This document shows positions 1 to 8,819 of a stretch of DNA of 64,000 bases, piece by piece (position 1 is the first letter of the stretch; each line of letters begins with the position of its first letter). The notes beneath the pieces are model-generated. The model searched no databases, was not told the origin of the DNA, and saw only the letters and a program-made list of their open reading frames with translations. Source of the stretch: Confluentibacter flavum (GTDB lineage Bacteria; Bacteroidota; Bacteroidia; Flavobacteriales; Flavobacteriaceae). The stretch spans positions 62,001 to 126,000 of the forward strand of contig NZ_PJEO01000054.1 of NCBI RefSeq assembly GCF_002843175.1, in the 5' to 3' direction. The position numbers were made by a program, and so were the translations under genes.

Positions 1-540
1 GAAATGTCCCAAAAATATGCTGATACCACAAAAACCCGTGTTGGCTGGAGTCCTGTGATTGATGGTTATTTTTTAAATAACACATTTTCTGATGAAGCAT
101 TGGCAAACAACATACCAGATATTCCATATATGATTGGTTTTACTGCAAACGATTTAAGTGATATGACGAAGCCGGTGAACGATTTTGCAGCCTTGCGTGC
201 AGAGCAGAGCGATAAACCTACTTATGCCTATTTGTTTCAACGCCAATTGCCAGGTGACGAAAGCGGTGCTTTCCACTCTGCCGATTTATGGTATGTATTT
301 CATTCCTTAAAACACAGTTGGAGGCCTTTTACGGCCGGTGATGAGGCATTAAGTAATCAAATAGTAGATTATTGGACTAATTTTGCCAAGTTTGGAGACC
401 CCAATGGTAAAGATGGTGGCGCATGGAAACCTTATACCAAAGAACACCCTGAATTTATGCTATTGGATGCGAATGGTGATAAAGCGGACTTAAAAATGTC
501 AGCGACTCCAGAATACAAAGGAAATTCATTTAGCAGGTAG
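1..540 (+). CDS. Type-B carboxylesterase, C-terminal part (cut by window edge)
   Basis: The frame is open to the first base, so this is the 3' end of a longer gene; the ATG at 4 is internal. The protein has the C-terminal half of a carboxylesterase/lipase type-B fold: WSPVIDGYFL, then a region where the catalytic acid is expected (GFTANDLS), then the catalytic-His region (FHSADLWYVFHSL) and the late motif YWTNFAKFGDPNG. The last motif is nearly the same as YWTNFAKYGNPNG in the full-length esterase at 20402-21955, so the two are paralogs. The acid position reads ND here, where the paralog has DEG. The Ser nucleophile lies outside the window. The substrate is unknown; ester hydrolysis in the periplasm or at the cell surface is inferred from the paralog's lipobox. 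Confidence 0.85.
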   Translation, partial: EMSQKYADTTKTRVGWSPVIDGYFLNNTFSDEALANNIPDIPYMIGFTANDLSDMTKPVNDFAALRAEQSDKPTYAYLFQRQLPGDESGAFHSADLWYVFHSLKHSWRPFTAGDEALSNQIVDYWTNFAKFGDPNGKDGGAWKPYTKEHPEFMLLDANGDKADLKMSATPEYKGNSFSR

Positions 541-561
541 GATTATAATCATGATATAATG

Positions 562-596
562 AAGGTGGTACTCACAAAAGGTATCACCTTTATTCG
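562..596 (+). terminator. Rho-independent terminator of the esterase gene
   Basis: A 10-bp stem (562-571 with 581-590, one G-U pair) with a 9-nt loop is followed by a T-rich run. It starts 22 bases after the esterase stop and separates it from the convergent engB gene. Confidence 0.6.
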
Positions 597-614
597 TTTT
601 AACTAAATCAAAAC

Positions 615-1220
615 TTAATGGAGTTTCATATTTCCATTCAACTCATCAATATAATTTAAAACAGCATCTTTGCCTATGTCGTTAGTGGCGGAAGTTATAA
701 AGTAATTGGGCATATCTTCCCAAGTTTCCAGTAAAATCGTTTTATAGGCGACTACATGGTTTTCAATTGCTTGTGGTTTTAGTTTGTCGGCTTTAGTAAA
801 AACAATAGAAAATGGGATGCCGTTTTCGCCTAGCCATTGCATAAATTCTAAATCAATCGTTTGGGGTTCGTGCCTGATATCTACCAAGACAAAAGCAGAT
901 ACTAATTGTTCCCGCAAACCAAAATATTGGGTAATAAATTTTTGAAATGTTTTTTTTGAGGATTTGGAAACACGAGCATAACCATAACCAGGCAAATCAA
1001 CCAAATGCCAGTTTTTATTAATCAAAAAGTGATTTATTAATTGCGTTTTTCCAGGTCTACCAGATGTTTTTGCCAAACTCTTTTTGTTGGTAAGCATGTT
1101 TATTAGTGATGATTTGCCTACATTACTTCTGCCAATAAAAGCATATTCTGGGAGCAAAGCCTTAGGGCATTTGGCAACATCAGAGTTGCTCATAACAAAT
1201 TCAGCAGATTTAATATCCAT
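615..1220 (-). CDS. engB: Ribosome biogenesis GTP-binding protein EngB/YsxC
   Basis: This is a 201-aa TRAFAC-class GTPase of the EngB (YihA/YsxC) family, which acts in late assembly of the 50S ribosomal subunit. The P-loop is GRSNVGKSS at residues 30-38, the G3 motif is DLPGYG at 75-80, the G4 motif is TKAD at 142-145 and the G5 motif is SAT near 177. Length is normal for the family. It is transcribed away from the dcw cluster, with the alpha/beta hydrolase upstream on the same strand 50 bp away. The pairing of engB with mraZ-side genes is common in flavobacteria, as I recall. Confidence 0.95.
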   Translation of the reverse strand: MDIKSAEFVMSNSDVAKCPKALLPEYAFIGRSNVGKSSLINMLTNKKSLAKTSGRPGKTQLINHFLINKNWHLVDLPGYGYARVSKSSKKTFQKFITQYFGLREQLVSAFVLVDIRHEPQTIDLEFMQWLGENGIPFSIVFTKADKLKPQAIENHVVAYKTILLETWEDMPNYFITSATNDIGKDAVLNYIDELNGNMKLH

Positions 1221-1270
1221 GATTATATAATTTGTGTTTGGTATTTGAGGTTATCTAATTTTTTAGATTT

Positions 1271-2035
1271 TTAATACCCTCTTTTTTGCAACCAACCATC
1301 AAGAATTTGGTTAAATTCATCAGGATGTTCCATCATGGCAGCATGTCCACATTTATCTATCCAAAATAAGTCGGAATCTGGTAACAAACCATGAAATTCT
1401 TCAGCAACTTCTGGAGGAGTTACATTATCATTTTTCCCCCAAATGATACAGGTTGGAATAGTCATTTTGGGCAAATCTTTAGCCATATTATGCCTTATAG
1501 CACTTTTTGCAATGGCTAAGGTTTTGATTAATTTATTTCTGTCATTTACGGTTTCGTAAACTTCATCAACAATCTCTTTTGTTGCTATAGCAGGATCATA
1601 AAAGACATTTTGGGCTTTCTTTTTTATAACCTCATAATCGCTTCTTTTGGTATAACCACCGCCCATGGCGCTTTCGTAAAGCCCTGAACTTCCGGTTATT
1701 ATAAGAGCCTTTATTTTTTCTGGATATAATTTAGTATGGTATAGGCCAATATGGCCTCCTAACGAATTTCCTAATAAAATAACCTCTTTAAATCCTTTAA
1801 ATTCAATAAAATCATGTAAGTATTTGGCAAAGCTTTTTACATTGGTTTTTAGCAAAGATTGGGTGTAAATAGGCAATTCGGGTATAATAACTTGATAGCC
1901 TTTTGCACTAAAAAATTTTATAACAGAATCAAAATTACTTAAACCACCCATAAGGCCGTGTAAAACAATAATGGGAGTGCCTTCTCCAGCTTCAATATAG
2001 CTGTAGTTTTTTTCTTTTTTTAAACGATGCGTCAA
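1271..2035 (-). CDS. Alpha/beta-fold hydrolase
   Basis: A 254-aa cytosolic alpha/beta hydrolase without a signal peptide. The HGLMGG oxyanion segment is at residues 26-31, the nucleophile elbow GNSLGG places Ser at 91, Asp at about 203 (GKNDNVTP) and His at about 231 (CGHAAMMEHP), giving a complete catalytic triad. The substrate cannot be read from the sequence; BioH-like or hydroxy-acid ester hydrolases look similar. It lies between engB and the divergent mraZ promoter region and is probably co-transcribed with engB. Confidence 0.85.
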   Translation of the reverse strand: MTHRLKKEKNYSYIEAGEGTPIIVLHGLMGGLSNFDSVIKFFSAKGYQVIIPELPIYTQSLLKTNVKSFAKYLHDFIEFKGFKEVILLGNSLGGHIGLYHTKLYPEKIKALIITGSSGLYESAMGGGYTKRSDYEVIKKKAQNVFYDPAIATKEIVDEVYETVNDRNKLIKTLAIAKSAIRHNMAKDLPKMTIPTCIIWGKNDNVTPPEVAEEFHGLLPDSDLFWIDKCGHAAMMEHPDEFNQILDGWLQKRGY

Positions 2036-2249
2036 AATATTTATTCCTTTTCGTTAAAAACAAATATAGTTATTTCATTCATATTTCAGCAAGTTTAATT
2101 AATTCTCAAAAAAATACTTTACAGAGATATTAACAATAGATTTCAGTCAAAAAAAATAATAATCTAACAAATTGATAGTAAGTGCATAGTGGGATTCACC
2201 GCTTATTAATCCCGATAAAAAGAGTGTTAGTATAAAAATTATTAACAAA

Positions 2250-2279
2250 GTGGGGTAAAGTGGTAAAATGTGGTAAAAT
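2250..2279 (+). promoter_or_regulatory. MraZ box: three direct repeats in the dcw promoter
   Basis: Three GTGG-led units start at 2250, 2260 and 2270: GTGGGGTAAA, GTGGTAAAAT and GTGGTAAAAT. The spacing is exactly 10 bp, one helical turn. MraZ is known in other bacteria to bind tandem short G-rich repeats ahead of its own gene and to repress the dcw operon. The array ends 6 bp before the -7 box, so bound MraZ would cover the -33 region. Confidence 0.8.
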
Positions 2280-2285
2280 TTTCAA

Positions 2286-2293
2286 TATATTTG
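2286..2293 (+). promoter_or_regulatory. -7 promoter box of mraZ/dcw operon
   Basis: TATATTTG matches the Bacteroidota TAnnTTTG -7 consensus. Transcription would start near 2299, giving a leader of about 25 nt before the TTG start of mraZ. The -33 region lies inside the MraZ box. Confidence 0.65.
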
Positions 2294-2325
2294 AAACTTA
2301 AACCCCAAAAAGAGAAAAAAACGGT

Positions 2326-2796
2326 TTGAATTCATTAATAGGCACATACGATTGTAAAGTAGATATCAAAGGGCGACTTATGTTGCCTTCGGGTATTAAA
2401 AAACAATTGTCTTCTATTTTAGAAAATGGATTTGTGCTTAGGCGATCAGTTTTTCAGTCGTGTTTAGAGTTGTATCCCATGGAAGAATGGCAGCTTTTAA
2501 TGCAGAAAATGAATAAGCTGAACAAGTTTAAAAAAAAGAACAATGATTTTATCCGTCGGTTTAGTGCTGGTGCTAAAATTGTTGAGATTGATGCCAATGG
2601 ACGTTTGCTCATCCCCAAAGACTTAACGGTTTTTGCTGGCATAACAAAAGATGTAGTGATTTCCCCATCAATAAACATCATTGAGATTTGGGATAAAGAC
2701 AAGTATGAACAAGCCATTGACGATGCAACCGGAGATTTTGCGGATTTGGCTGAGGAAGTAATGGGACAAGATGACGACGATCATGGAATATCATAA
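2326..2796 (+). CDS. mraZ: Transcriptional regulator MraZ
   Basis: First gene of the dcw cluster. MraZ is a DNA-binding protein with two SpoVT/AbrB-like halves; here DCKVDIKGRLMLPSGIKKQL (residues 9-28) and the matching half VEIDANGRLLIPKDL (residues 86-100) both carry the conserved G-R-x-x-(I/L)-P signature. The 156-aa length is slightly above the common ~145. The start is TTG at 2326, because no in-frame ATG precedes the first repeat half. It probably represses its own promoter through the repeats at 2250-2279. Its 3' end overlaps rsmH. Confidence 0.95.
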   Translation: MNSLIGTYDCKVDIKGRLMLPSGIKKQLSSILENGFVLRRSVFQSCLELYPMEEWQLLMQKMNKLNKFKKKNNDFIRRFSAGAKIVEIDANGRLLIPKDLTVFAGITKDVVISPSINIIEIWDKDKYEQAIDDATGDFADLAEEVMGQDDDDHGIS

Positions 2797-3679
2797 CCCT
2801 GTTTTACTTAAAGAAACCGTTGATGGGTTAAACATTAAGGAAGATGGCATCTATGTGGATGTCACTTTTGGTGGTGGGGGGCATAGCAAGGAAATATTAA
2901 AACGTCTTGGCCAAAATGGGCGATTATTTGCTTTTGATCAAGACGAAGACGCTCTTAAAAATGCGATAGACGACAGTAGATTTAAACTGATACATGAAAA
3001 CTTTAGATACGTAAAACGGTTTTTAAAGTTTTATAGAGTCAATAAAGTGGATGGAATTTTAGCTGATTTCGGAGTTTCATCTCACCAATTTGATGTGGCG
3101 GAACGCGGATTTTCAACACGTTTTGAAGCAGATTTAGATATGAGAATGAATCAGAAAAATACCTTGTCTGCCTATAATGTAATCAATGATTATGAAGAGC
3201 AAAAACTAAAACAAGTGTTTTGGCAATATGGAGAGCTAAGAGCCGCACCCGCCATGGCAAGGATTATTGTGGAGCATAGAGCAACGGAGAAAATTGTAAC
3301 CAGCATGCAACTTAAAGAAGTTCTTAAAAAGTTTTTACCGCCAAAACATGAAAATAAAGTGTTGGCGCAAATTTATCAGGCGATTAGGATTGAGGTAAAT
3401 CAAGAAATAGAAGCTTTAAAAGAGTTTTTAGAACAAACACCAGACTTGTTAAATCCTGGCGGACGTTTGAGTTTTATTTCTTACCACTCTTTAGAAGATA
3501 GGTTAGTGAAACGGTTTATACGAAGTGGTTTGTTTGAAGGAGAACCGGAACGGGATGTATTTGGAAAGTTTGAAGTACCATTAAAAAAAATAAATGGCTT
3601 AACGGTACCTTCAAAAGAAGAAATTAAAAATAATAACAGAGCTAGAAGTGCCAAGCTTCGCATTGCGGAAAAATTATAA
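2783..3679 (+). CDS. rsmH: 16S rRNA (cytosine-1402-N4)-methyltransferase RsmH
   Basis: SAM-dependent methyltransferase (MraW/RsmH) that modifies C1402 in the ribosomal P site. VDVTFGGGGHS near the N-terminus is the SAM-binding loop, LADFGVSSHQ is the family signature, and the C-terminus has SYHSLEDRLVKRF and NNRARSAKLR. I start it at the ATG at 2783 (MEYHNPVLL), the usual beginning of this family; another in-frame ATG lies at 2771. It overlaps the end of mraZ by 14 bp, which indicates translational coupling. 298 aa is normal. Confidence 0.95.
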   Translation: MEYHNPVLLKETVDGLNIKEDGIYVDVTFGGGGHSKEILKRLGQNGRLFAFDQDEDALKNAIDDSRFKLIHENFRYVKRFLKFYRVNKVDGILADFGVSSHQFDVAERGFSTRFEADLDMRMNQKNTLSAYNVINDYEEQKLKQVFWQYGELRAAPAMARIIVEHRATEKIVTSMQLKEVLKKFLPPKHENKVLAQIYQAIRIEVNQEIEALKEFLEQTPDLLNPGGRLSFISYHSLEDRLVKRFIRSGLFEGEPERDVFGKFEVPLKKINGLTVPSKEEIKNNNRARSAKLRIAEKL

Positions 3680-3702
3680 TACGCCTAAGTTTAGAATAAG
3701 GA

Positions 3703-4020
3703 ATGAAAAAAAACACCTATAACATATTAAAAGGAACATTTCTAGTAAATGATGACTCTTTTAAGAATTGGCGTTTTATCATTTTTATTTCGGTTTTAGC
3801 ACTCATTATGATTGCAAGTTCCCATAGTGCAGATAAAAAGGTGTATAAGATTGCACGCTTGAATAATGAAGCAAAAGAAATGCGTTCGGCTTTTGTAGAT
3901 GGTAGGTCGAAATTGATGCGGTTAAAAATGGAATCAGATATAGCCAATAAAATGAAAGAAAAAGGCTTGTCCCAATCTGTGATTCCGCCAAAAAAAATTA
4001 AAGTTAAATCCCAAAATTAA
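3703..4020 (+). CDS. ftsL: FtsL-like cell-division protein
   Basis: A 105-aa bitopic protein in the ftsL position between rsmH and ftsI. One membrane segment (residues ~25-41, IIFISVLALIMIASS) is followed by a charged, heptad-like helix (KIARLNNEAKEMRSAF...) of the kind FtsL uses to pair with FtsB and FtsQ. Sequence conservation in this family is weak, so the assignment leans on position, size and topology. No ftsB-like gene is present in the cluster. Confidence 0.8.
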   Translation: MKKNTYNILKGTFLVNDDSFKNWRFIIFISVLALIMIASSHSADKKVYKIARLNNEAKEMRSAFVDGRSKLMRLKMESDIANKMKEKGLSQSVIPPKKIKVKSQN

Positions 4021-4029
4021 AGTTCGAAG

Positions 4030-6039
4030 TTGGCAGTAAACGAAAAGAGCATATTAAACCGATTGTATTTTATAGCAGGATGTATGTTCATCTTCGGACT
4101 TGGTGTTGTTTTTAAATTAGTGAACATCCAATTTGTCGATGGTGATAAATACAGGGCTTTAGCAAGTCAACGTATTGTAAAGGATTTTGTGATTCCATCA
4201 AACAGGGGCAATGTGTATTCCGTAAACGGCAATTTACTGGCAACCTCTATACCGAAGTACGATATACGTTTTGATGCCATAACGCCATCTGCTAAAAATT
4301 TTGAAACCTATTTGAATCCGTTAAGCGATTCGCTTTCTAAATATTCAGGCAAATCTTCTTCATATTATAAAAATGAACTTAGAAAAGCAAGAGCCAATAA
4401 AAGCAGGTATTTTCTATTGGCTAGAAATATTAGTTACTCAGATTATATCCGTATCAGGAACTTCCCATTATTAAACCTGGGTGCTTTTAGAGGAGGATTA
4501 ATTGTAGAGCAAACCACAAAACGTGAACATCCTATGGGTGGCATAGCGCAAAGAACGATTGGGTACGAACGCATAGATGATGACGGGAATGTCACAAGAC
4601 CCGGAATAGATGGGGCTTATGGCGTTCAATATTTAAGAGGGATAGATGGGCGTAGAGCCAAACAACAAATCGGTAAAGGTCAATGGAAACCCATTAGTGA
4701 TGCCAATGAAATTGAACCACAAGACGGCTACGATGTATATACGACCATTAACGTAAACATACAGGATATTGCGCATCATGCGCTTTTGGAACAATTAGAA
4801 AAATACAAAGCAGATCATGGTTGTGTGGTGGTTATGGAAACCAAAACTGGGGAAATTCGAGCTATTTCAAATTTAGGAAGAAATAGTGATGGTTTCTATT
4901 ATGAACGATTGAATTATGCTGTTGGTGAAAGTCATGAATCTGGTTCTACGTTTAAACTTATGGCTGTTACCGCAGCTTTAGAAGATAAGGTGATTGATAC
5001 CAGTGATGTGGTGGATACTGAAAAAGGCATTTTATCTTTTTATGGAAAGAAAGTACGCGATTCACGTGAGGGTGGCTATGGTAAAATCACCATTTCGGAA
5101 GCTTTTGAAGTGTCATCAAATACAGGTATTGTAAAAGCCATTGATAAGGCATATCGAAATCAACCCGAGAAATTTGTTGATAGGTTATATGCCATGAATT
5201 TAGATGAAAGCTTGGATATTTCTATTATAGGAGAGCCCAAACCAATCATTCCAGATCCAAGAATAAAAAATGGCCGTTGGAGTGGTATCGCACTGCAATG
5301 GATGGCTTATGGATACGGCGTATCGTTTACACCATTGCAAACATTAACATTTTACAATGCCATTGCTAATGGAGGAGAAATGGTAAGACCGCAATTTTTA
5401 AAGGAAGTAAAAGAGTTTGATAAAACCATTGTGCCATTTAAAAAAGAGGTTATCAACAAACAAATTTGTTCAGAGGAAACCGTTGCAAAAGTGACACAGC
5501 TGCTTAAAAATGTTGTAGAAAAAGACCATGGTACGGGCCATAAATTATATTCAGAGAATTTTTCTATGGCGGGCAAGACTGGGACTTGCCAAAAAGATTA
5601 TGCTCAAAAGGATAAGCTGAGCTATATATCATCTTTTGCTGGTTTTTTTCCGGCAGACAATCCAAAATATTCCTGCATCGTAGTCATCCATGAACCCGAT
5701 AAGAGTGTTGGCTATTATGGAGCGGATGTGTCTGGTCCCGTATTCAAAAAAATAGCTCAGAAAATATTTATAGACACGCCTATTGTTGATGAGGTAGAAT
5801 CTTTGGAAGTAAAAAATGCATCTGCTGAAACCGAATTTGAAAACTATTACGCTTCAGCACAAGCCTATAAAACCATCATGCCAAATGTGGTTGGATTACC
5901 AGCGATGGATGCCATTTCATTATTGGAAAACATGGGACTTAAGGTAAAGTTAAATGGTTCTGGGATCGTTAAAAAACAGTCACTTACATCAGGACAAAAA
6001 GTAAATAAAAATCAAATCGTTGTTTTAGAGGTATCATGA
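4030..6039 (+). CDS. ftsI: Peptidoglycan transpeptidase FtsI (PBP3), PASTA-tailed
   Basis: Septal class-B penicillin-binding protein, 669 aa. A signal anchor spans residues ~13-33, followed by the PBP dimerisation domain (SNRGNVYSVNG at ~57) and the transpeptidase domain with S306-T-F-K309, S362-S-N364 and K516-T-G518. The C-terminal ~60 residues are a PASTA domain (MPNVVGLPAMDAISLLENMG). PASTA on FtsI is regular in Bacteroidota as I recall. The start is TTG at 4030, 9 bp after ftsL; no ATG fits the anchor. The end overlaps murE by 4 bp (ATGA). Confidence 0.96.
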   Translation: MAVNEKSILNRLYFIAGCMFIFGLGVVFKLVNIQFVDGDKYRALASQRIVKDFVIPSNRGNVYSVNGNLLATSIPKYDIRFDAITPSAKNFETYLNPLSDSLSKYSGKSSSYYKNELRKARANKSRYFLLARNISYSDYIRIRNFPLLNLGAFRGGLIVEQTTKREHPMGGIAQRTIGYERIDDDGNVTRPGIDGAYGVQYLRGIDGRRAKQQIGKGQWKPISDANEIEPQDGYDVYTTINVNIQDIAHHALLEQLEKYKADHGCVVVMETKTGEIRAISNLGRNSDGFYYERLNYAVGESHESGSTFKLMAVTAALEDKVIDTSDVVDTEKGILSFYGKKVRDSREGGYGKITISEAFEVSSNTGIVKAIDKAYRNQPEKFVDRLYAMNLDESLDISIIGEPKPIIPDPRIKNGRWSGIALQWMAYGYGVSFTPLQTLTFYNAIANGGEMVRPQFLKEVKEFDKTIVPFKKEVINKQICSEETVAKVTQLLKNVVEKDHGTGHKLYSENFSMAGKTGTCQKDYAQKDKLSYISSFAGFFPADNPKYSCIVVIHEPDKSVGYYGADVSGPVFKKIAQKIFIDTPIVDEVESLEVKNASAETEFENYYASAQAYKTIMPNVVGLPAMDAISLLENMGLKVKLNGSGIVKKQSLTSGQKVNKNQIVVLEVS

Positions 6040-7499
6040 TAGCACTAAAAGACATATTATATAAAGTTACTCTAAACGCTGTGGTAGGCAACACAAGTGT
6101 AGAGATTCGTGCTATCGATTTCAACTCGAAAAACATTGCTAAAAATGACGTATTTGTTGCGATTAAAGGCGGTGTTTCTGACGGGCATAATTATATAAAC
6201 GCCGCCATTAAGCAAGGTGCGGTAGCGGTGATTTGTGAAACCTTGCCAGATGAATTAATGAATGGCGTTACCTATGTTGAAGTTGATAGTTCCAGTAAGG
6301 CTTTAGCGATTATGGCTTCAAATTATTATGAAGAACCTTCAGCGAATTTAAAATTGGTAGGTGTTACCGGTACAAACGGAAAAACAACTATTGCAACCTT
6401 GTTGTACCAATTATTTAAAAATGCCGGATATAAAGTAGGCTTGCTTTCAACCGTAAAAATATTAGTAGATACCAAAGAATATAAAGCGACGCATACCACG
6501 CCAGATTCTTTGACCATTAATAAATACTTACAGGAAATGAATGAGGCAGGCGTTGAATTTTGCTTTATGGAAGTCAGCTCTCACGGTATTCATCAACACC
6601 GAACTGAAGGTCTACATTTTGAAGGAGGCATTTTTACCAACTTAACGCACGATCATTTAGATTATCATAACACATTTTCAGAATATAGAGATGTTAAAAA
6701 ATCGTTTTTTGATGCACTTCCGTCCAAAGCTTTTGCACTTGTAAATATTGATGATAAAAATGGCTTGGTCATGCTTCAAAATACGAAGGCTAGAAAATAC
6801 ACCTATGCCTTAAAAAGCTATGCCGATTATAAAGCTCAAATTTTAGAAAACCAATTAGGCGGGTTATTGCTGAAGTTGAATGAAAGTGAAGTTTGGACAA
6901 GACTTATCGGCAACTTTAATGCTTACAATGTGTTAGCTATATATGCGACAGCAGAATTGTTGGGACTTGAAAAAGTTGAAATCCTTCGATTAATAAGTGG
7001 CTTGGAAAGTGTTAGTGGACGGTTTCAATATTTTATTTCAGATGAAAAAATAACGGCTATTGTCGATTATGCCCATACGCCAGATGCCTTAAAAAATGTG
7101 CTGGAAACGATTAATAGCATTCGCACAAAAAACGAGGAATTGATTACCGTTGTGGGTTGTGGTGGCGACAGGGATAAAACAAAACGGCCTATTATGGGGC
7201 AAATAGCTTCGGCATTAAGTACCAAGGTTATTTTCACGAGTGATAACCCAAGAAGTGAAGAACCAGAAGCCATCATTAAAGAGATAGAACAAGGCGTGGA
7301 GCCACAACATTTTAAAAAAGCCCTTTCCATTACAGATAGAAGTCAAGCTATTAAAACAGCATGTCAAATGGCACAGCCTAACGATATTATTTTAATAGCT
7401 GGCAAAGGTCATGAAACTTATCAAGAAATTAAAGGAGAGCGTTTCGATTTTGATGATTATAAAACCGTACAAGAATTTTTAAAACAATTACAAAAATAA
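6036..7499 (+). CDS. murE: UDP-MurNAc-tripeptide ligase MurE
   Basis: ATP-dependent Mur ligase adding the third stem-peptide residue to UDP-MurNAc-L-Ala-D-Glu. The P-loop TGTNGKTT is at residues 111-118, the central-domain motif is EVSSHGIHQHR with THDHLDYHN, and the C-terminal domain carries DNPRSEEPEAI. DNPR is the motif known for meso-diaminopimelate-adding enzymes, so the peptidoglycan is likely DAP type. 487 aa is normal. It overlaps ftsI by 4 bp and abuts mraY with no spacing. Confidence 0.96.
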   Translation: MIALKDILYKVTLNAVVGNTSVEIRAIDFNSKNIAKNDVFVAIKGGVSDGHNYINAAIKQGAVAVICETLPDELMNGVTYVEVDSSSKALAIMASNYYEEPSANLKLVGVTGTNGKTTIATLLYQLFKNAGYKVGLLSTVKILVDTKEYKATHTTPDSLTINKYLQEMNEAGVEFCFMEVSSHGIHQHRTEGLHFEGGIFTNLTHDHLDYHNTFSEYRDVKKSFFDALPSKAFALVNIDDKNGLVMLQNTKARKYTYALKSYADYKAQILENQLGGLLLKLNESEVWTRLIGNFNAYNVLAIYATAELLGLEKVEILRLISGLESVSGRFQYFISDEKITAIVDYAHTPDALKNVLETINSIRTKNEELITVVGCGGDRDKTKRPIMGQIASALSTKVIFTSDNPRSEEPEAIIKEIEQGVEPQHFKKALSITDRSQAIKTACQMAQPNDIILIAGKGHETYQEIKGERFDFDDYKTVQEFLKQLQK

Positions 7500-8741
7500 A
7501 TGCTGTATTACTTATTTGAATATTTAGAAAAAGAATTCCAGGTTCCTGGAGCATCACTTTTTGGGTTTATAACCTTTAGGGCGGCACTTGCCATGATTTT
7601 ATCATTGCTTATTTCTACTATTTATGGTAAACGGATTATTAATTTTTTGCAAATAAAACAATTAGGCGAAACCATTAGGGATTTAGGTCTAGAAGGTCAA
7701 AAAGAAAAGGCTGGAACACCAACTATGGGTGGTATCATCATCATTTTAGCCACGCTGATTCCTGTATTGTTGTTAGCAAAACTTGAGAACACATACATCA
7801 TTTTGTTGATAATTACAACGCTTTGGATGGGAACTATTGGTTTTATAGATGATTATATTAAAAAATTTAAAAACGATAAGGAAGGTTTAAAAGGCAAGTT
7901 TAAGGTATTAGGACAAGTAGGCTTAGGAATTATTGTTGGAGCCACGTTGTATTTTAATCCGAATGTAACTATTAAAGAGAAATTGCCTATTCAAGTACAA
8001 CAACAAATGCTTGCGGCAGACCCTAATGTCTCTCCTACTAAGCTTTTTGAAGTAGAAGAAAAGTCAACTAAAACAACCATCCCATTTGTTAAAGAAAATG
8101 AATTTGATTACGCCGATATCATCACTTGGATAAGTCCGAAATTAGATGAATATGCGTGGGTTATATTCATCATCATTTCAATTTTTATCATTACTGCTGT
8201 ATCAAATGGAGCCAACTTAACCGATGGCATTGATGGCTTGGCAGCAGGAACATCGGCAATTATAGTCCTTACTCTAGGTATTTTCGCATGGGTGTCTGGT
8301 AACATTATTTTTTCCGATTATTTGAATATCATGTATATCCCAAGAGTGGAGGAAATAACTATTTATATCGCAGCCTTTGTGGGTGCACTCATCGGCTTTC
8401 TATGGTACAATGCGTATCCAGCGCAAGTGTTTATGGGAGATACAGGCAGTTTAACCATCGGTGGTATTATTGCAGTTATAGCTATTGCTGTTAGAAAAGA
8501 ATGGTTGATTCCTGTACTGTGTGGTATTTTTTTAGCGGAAAATTTATCGGTGGTTATGCAGGTAAGCTATTTTAAATACACTAAAAAAAAATTTGGTGAA
8601 GGGCGACGCATTTTTAAAATGTCACCGTTGCACCATCATTACCAAAAAATAGGATATCATGAAAGTAAAATAGTCACTCGTTTTTGGATTGTCGGCATTT
8701 TACTAGCCATTATATCTATAGTAACATTGAAAATAAGATAA
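7500..8741 (+). CDS. mraY: Phospho-MurNAc-pentapeptide transferase MraY
   Basis: Polytopic inner-membrane enzyme that makes lipid I from UDP-MurNAc-pentapeptide and undecaprenyl phosphate. Signature segments are AGTPTMGGI (~residue 71), the acidic pair IDDYIKK, the active-site loop [12 protein letters not shown], and [12 protein letters not shown]. At 413 aa it is longer than the ~360 of many MraY proteins; the extra is a soluble insert at about residues 155-200 (LPIQVQQQ... FEVEEKSTK), which other Bacteroidota also carry as far as I recall. It starts on the base after the murE stop. Confidence 0.96.
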   Translation: MLYYLFEYLEKEFQVPGASLFGFITFRAALAMILSLLISTIYGKRIINFLQIKQLGETIRDLGLEGQKEKAGTPTMGGIIIILATLIPVLLLAKLENTYIILLIITTLWMGTIGFIDDYIKKFKNDKEGLKGKFKVLGQVGLGIIVGATLYFNPNVTIKEKLPIQVQQQMLAADPNVSPTKLFEVEEKSTKTTIPFVKENEFDYADIITWISPKLDEYAWVIFIIISIFIITAVSNGANLTDGIDGLAAGTSAIIVLTLGIFAWVSGNIIFSDYLNIMYIPRVEEITIYIAAFVGALIGFLWYNAYPAQVFMGDTGSLTIGGIIAVIAIAVRKEWLIPVLCGIFLAENLSVVMQVSYFKYTKKKFGEGRRIFKMSPLHHHYQKIGYHESKIVTRFWIVGILLAIISIVTLKIR

Positions 8742-8747
8742 AGTTTT

Positions 8748-8789
8748 GTCATTCCTGCGAATCCCGATAGCTATCGGGAAGGAATCCAT
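8748..8789. repeat. Nested hairpin repeat (ATTCCT family with inner palindrome)
   Basis: Between mraY and murD. Outer arms ATTCCT (8751-8756) and AGGAAT (8780-8785) enclose a perfect 16-bp palindrome CCCGATAGCTATCGGG (8763-8778). It belongs with the other ATTCC... hairpins at 12601-12671, 18134-18204 and 18729-18748. Part of the inner palindrome recurs near 36510-36525. Confidence 0.75.
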
Positions 8790-8819
8790 AAAAACAGATA
8801 AATAAAAATTGGTGAATTC

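Noticed and set aside
8763-8778. Palindrome CCCGATAGCTATCGGG as a regulatory operator
   Set aside because: It sits inside a dispersed hairpin repeat and a partial copy occurs near 36511 in a different context, so it is repeat structure and not a specific site.
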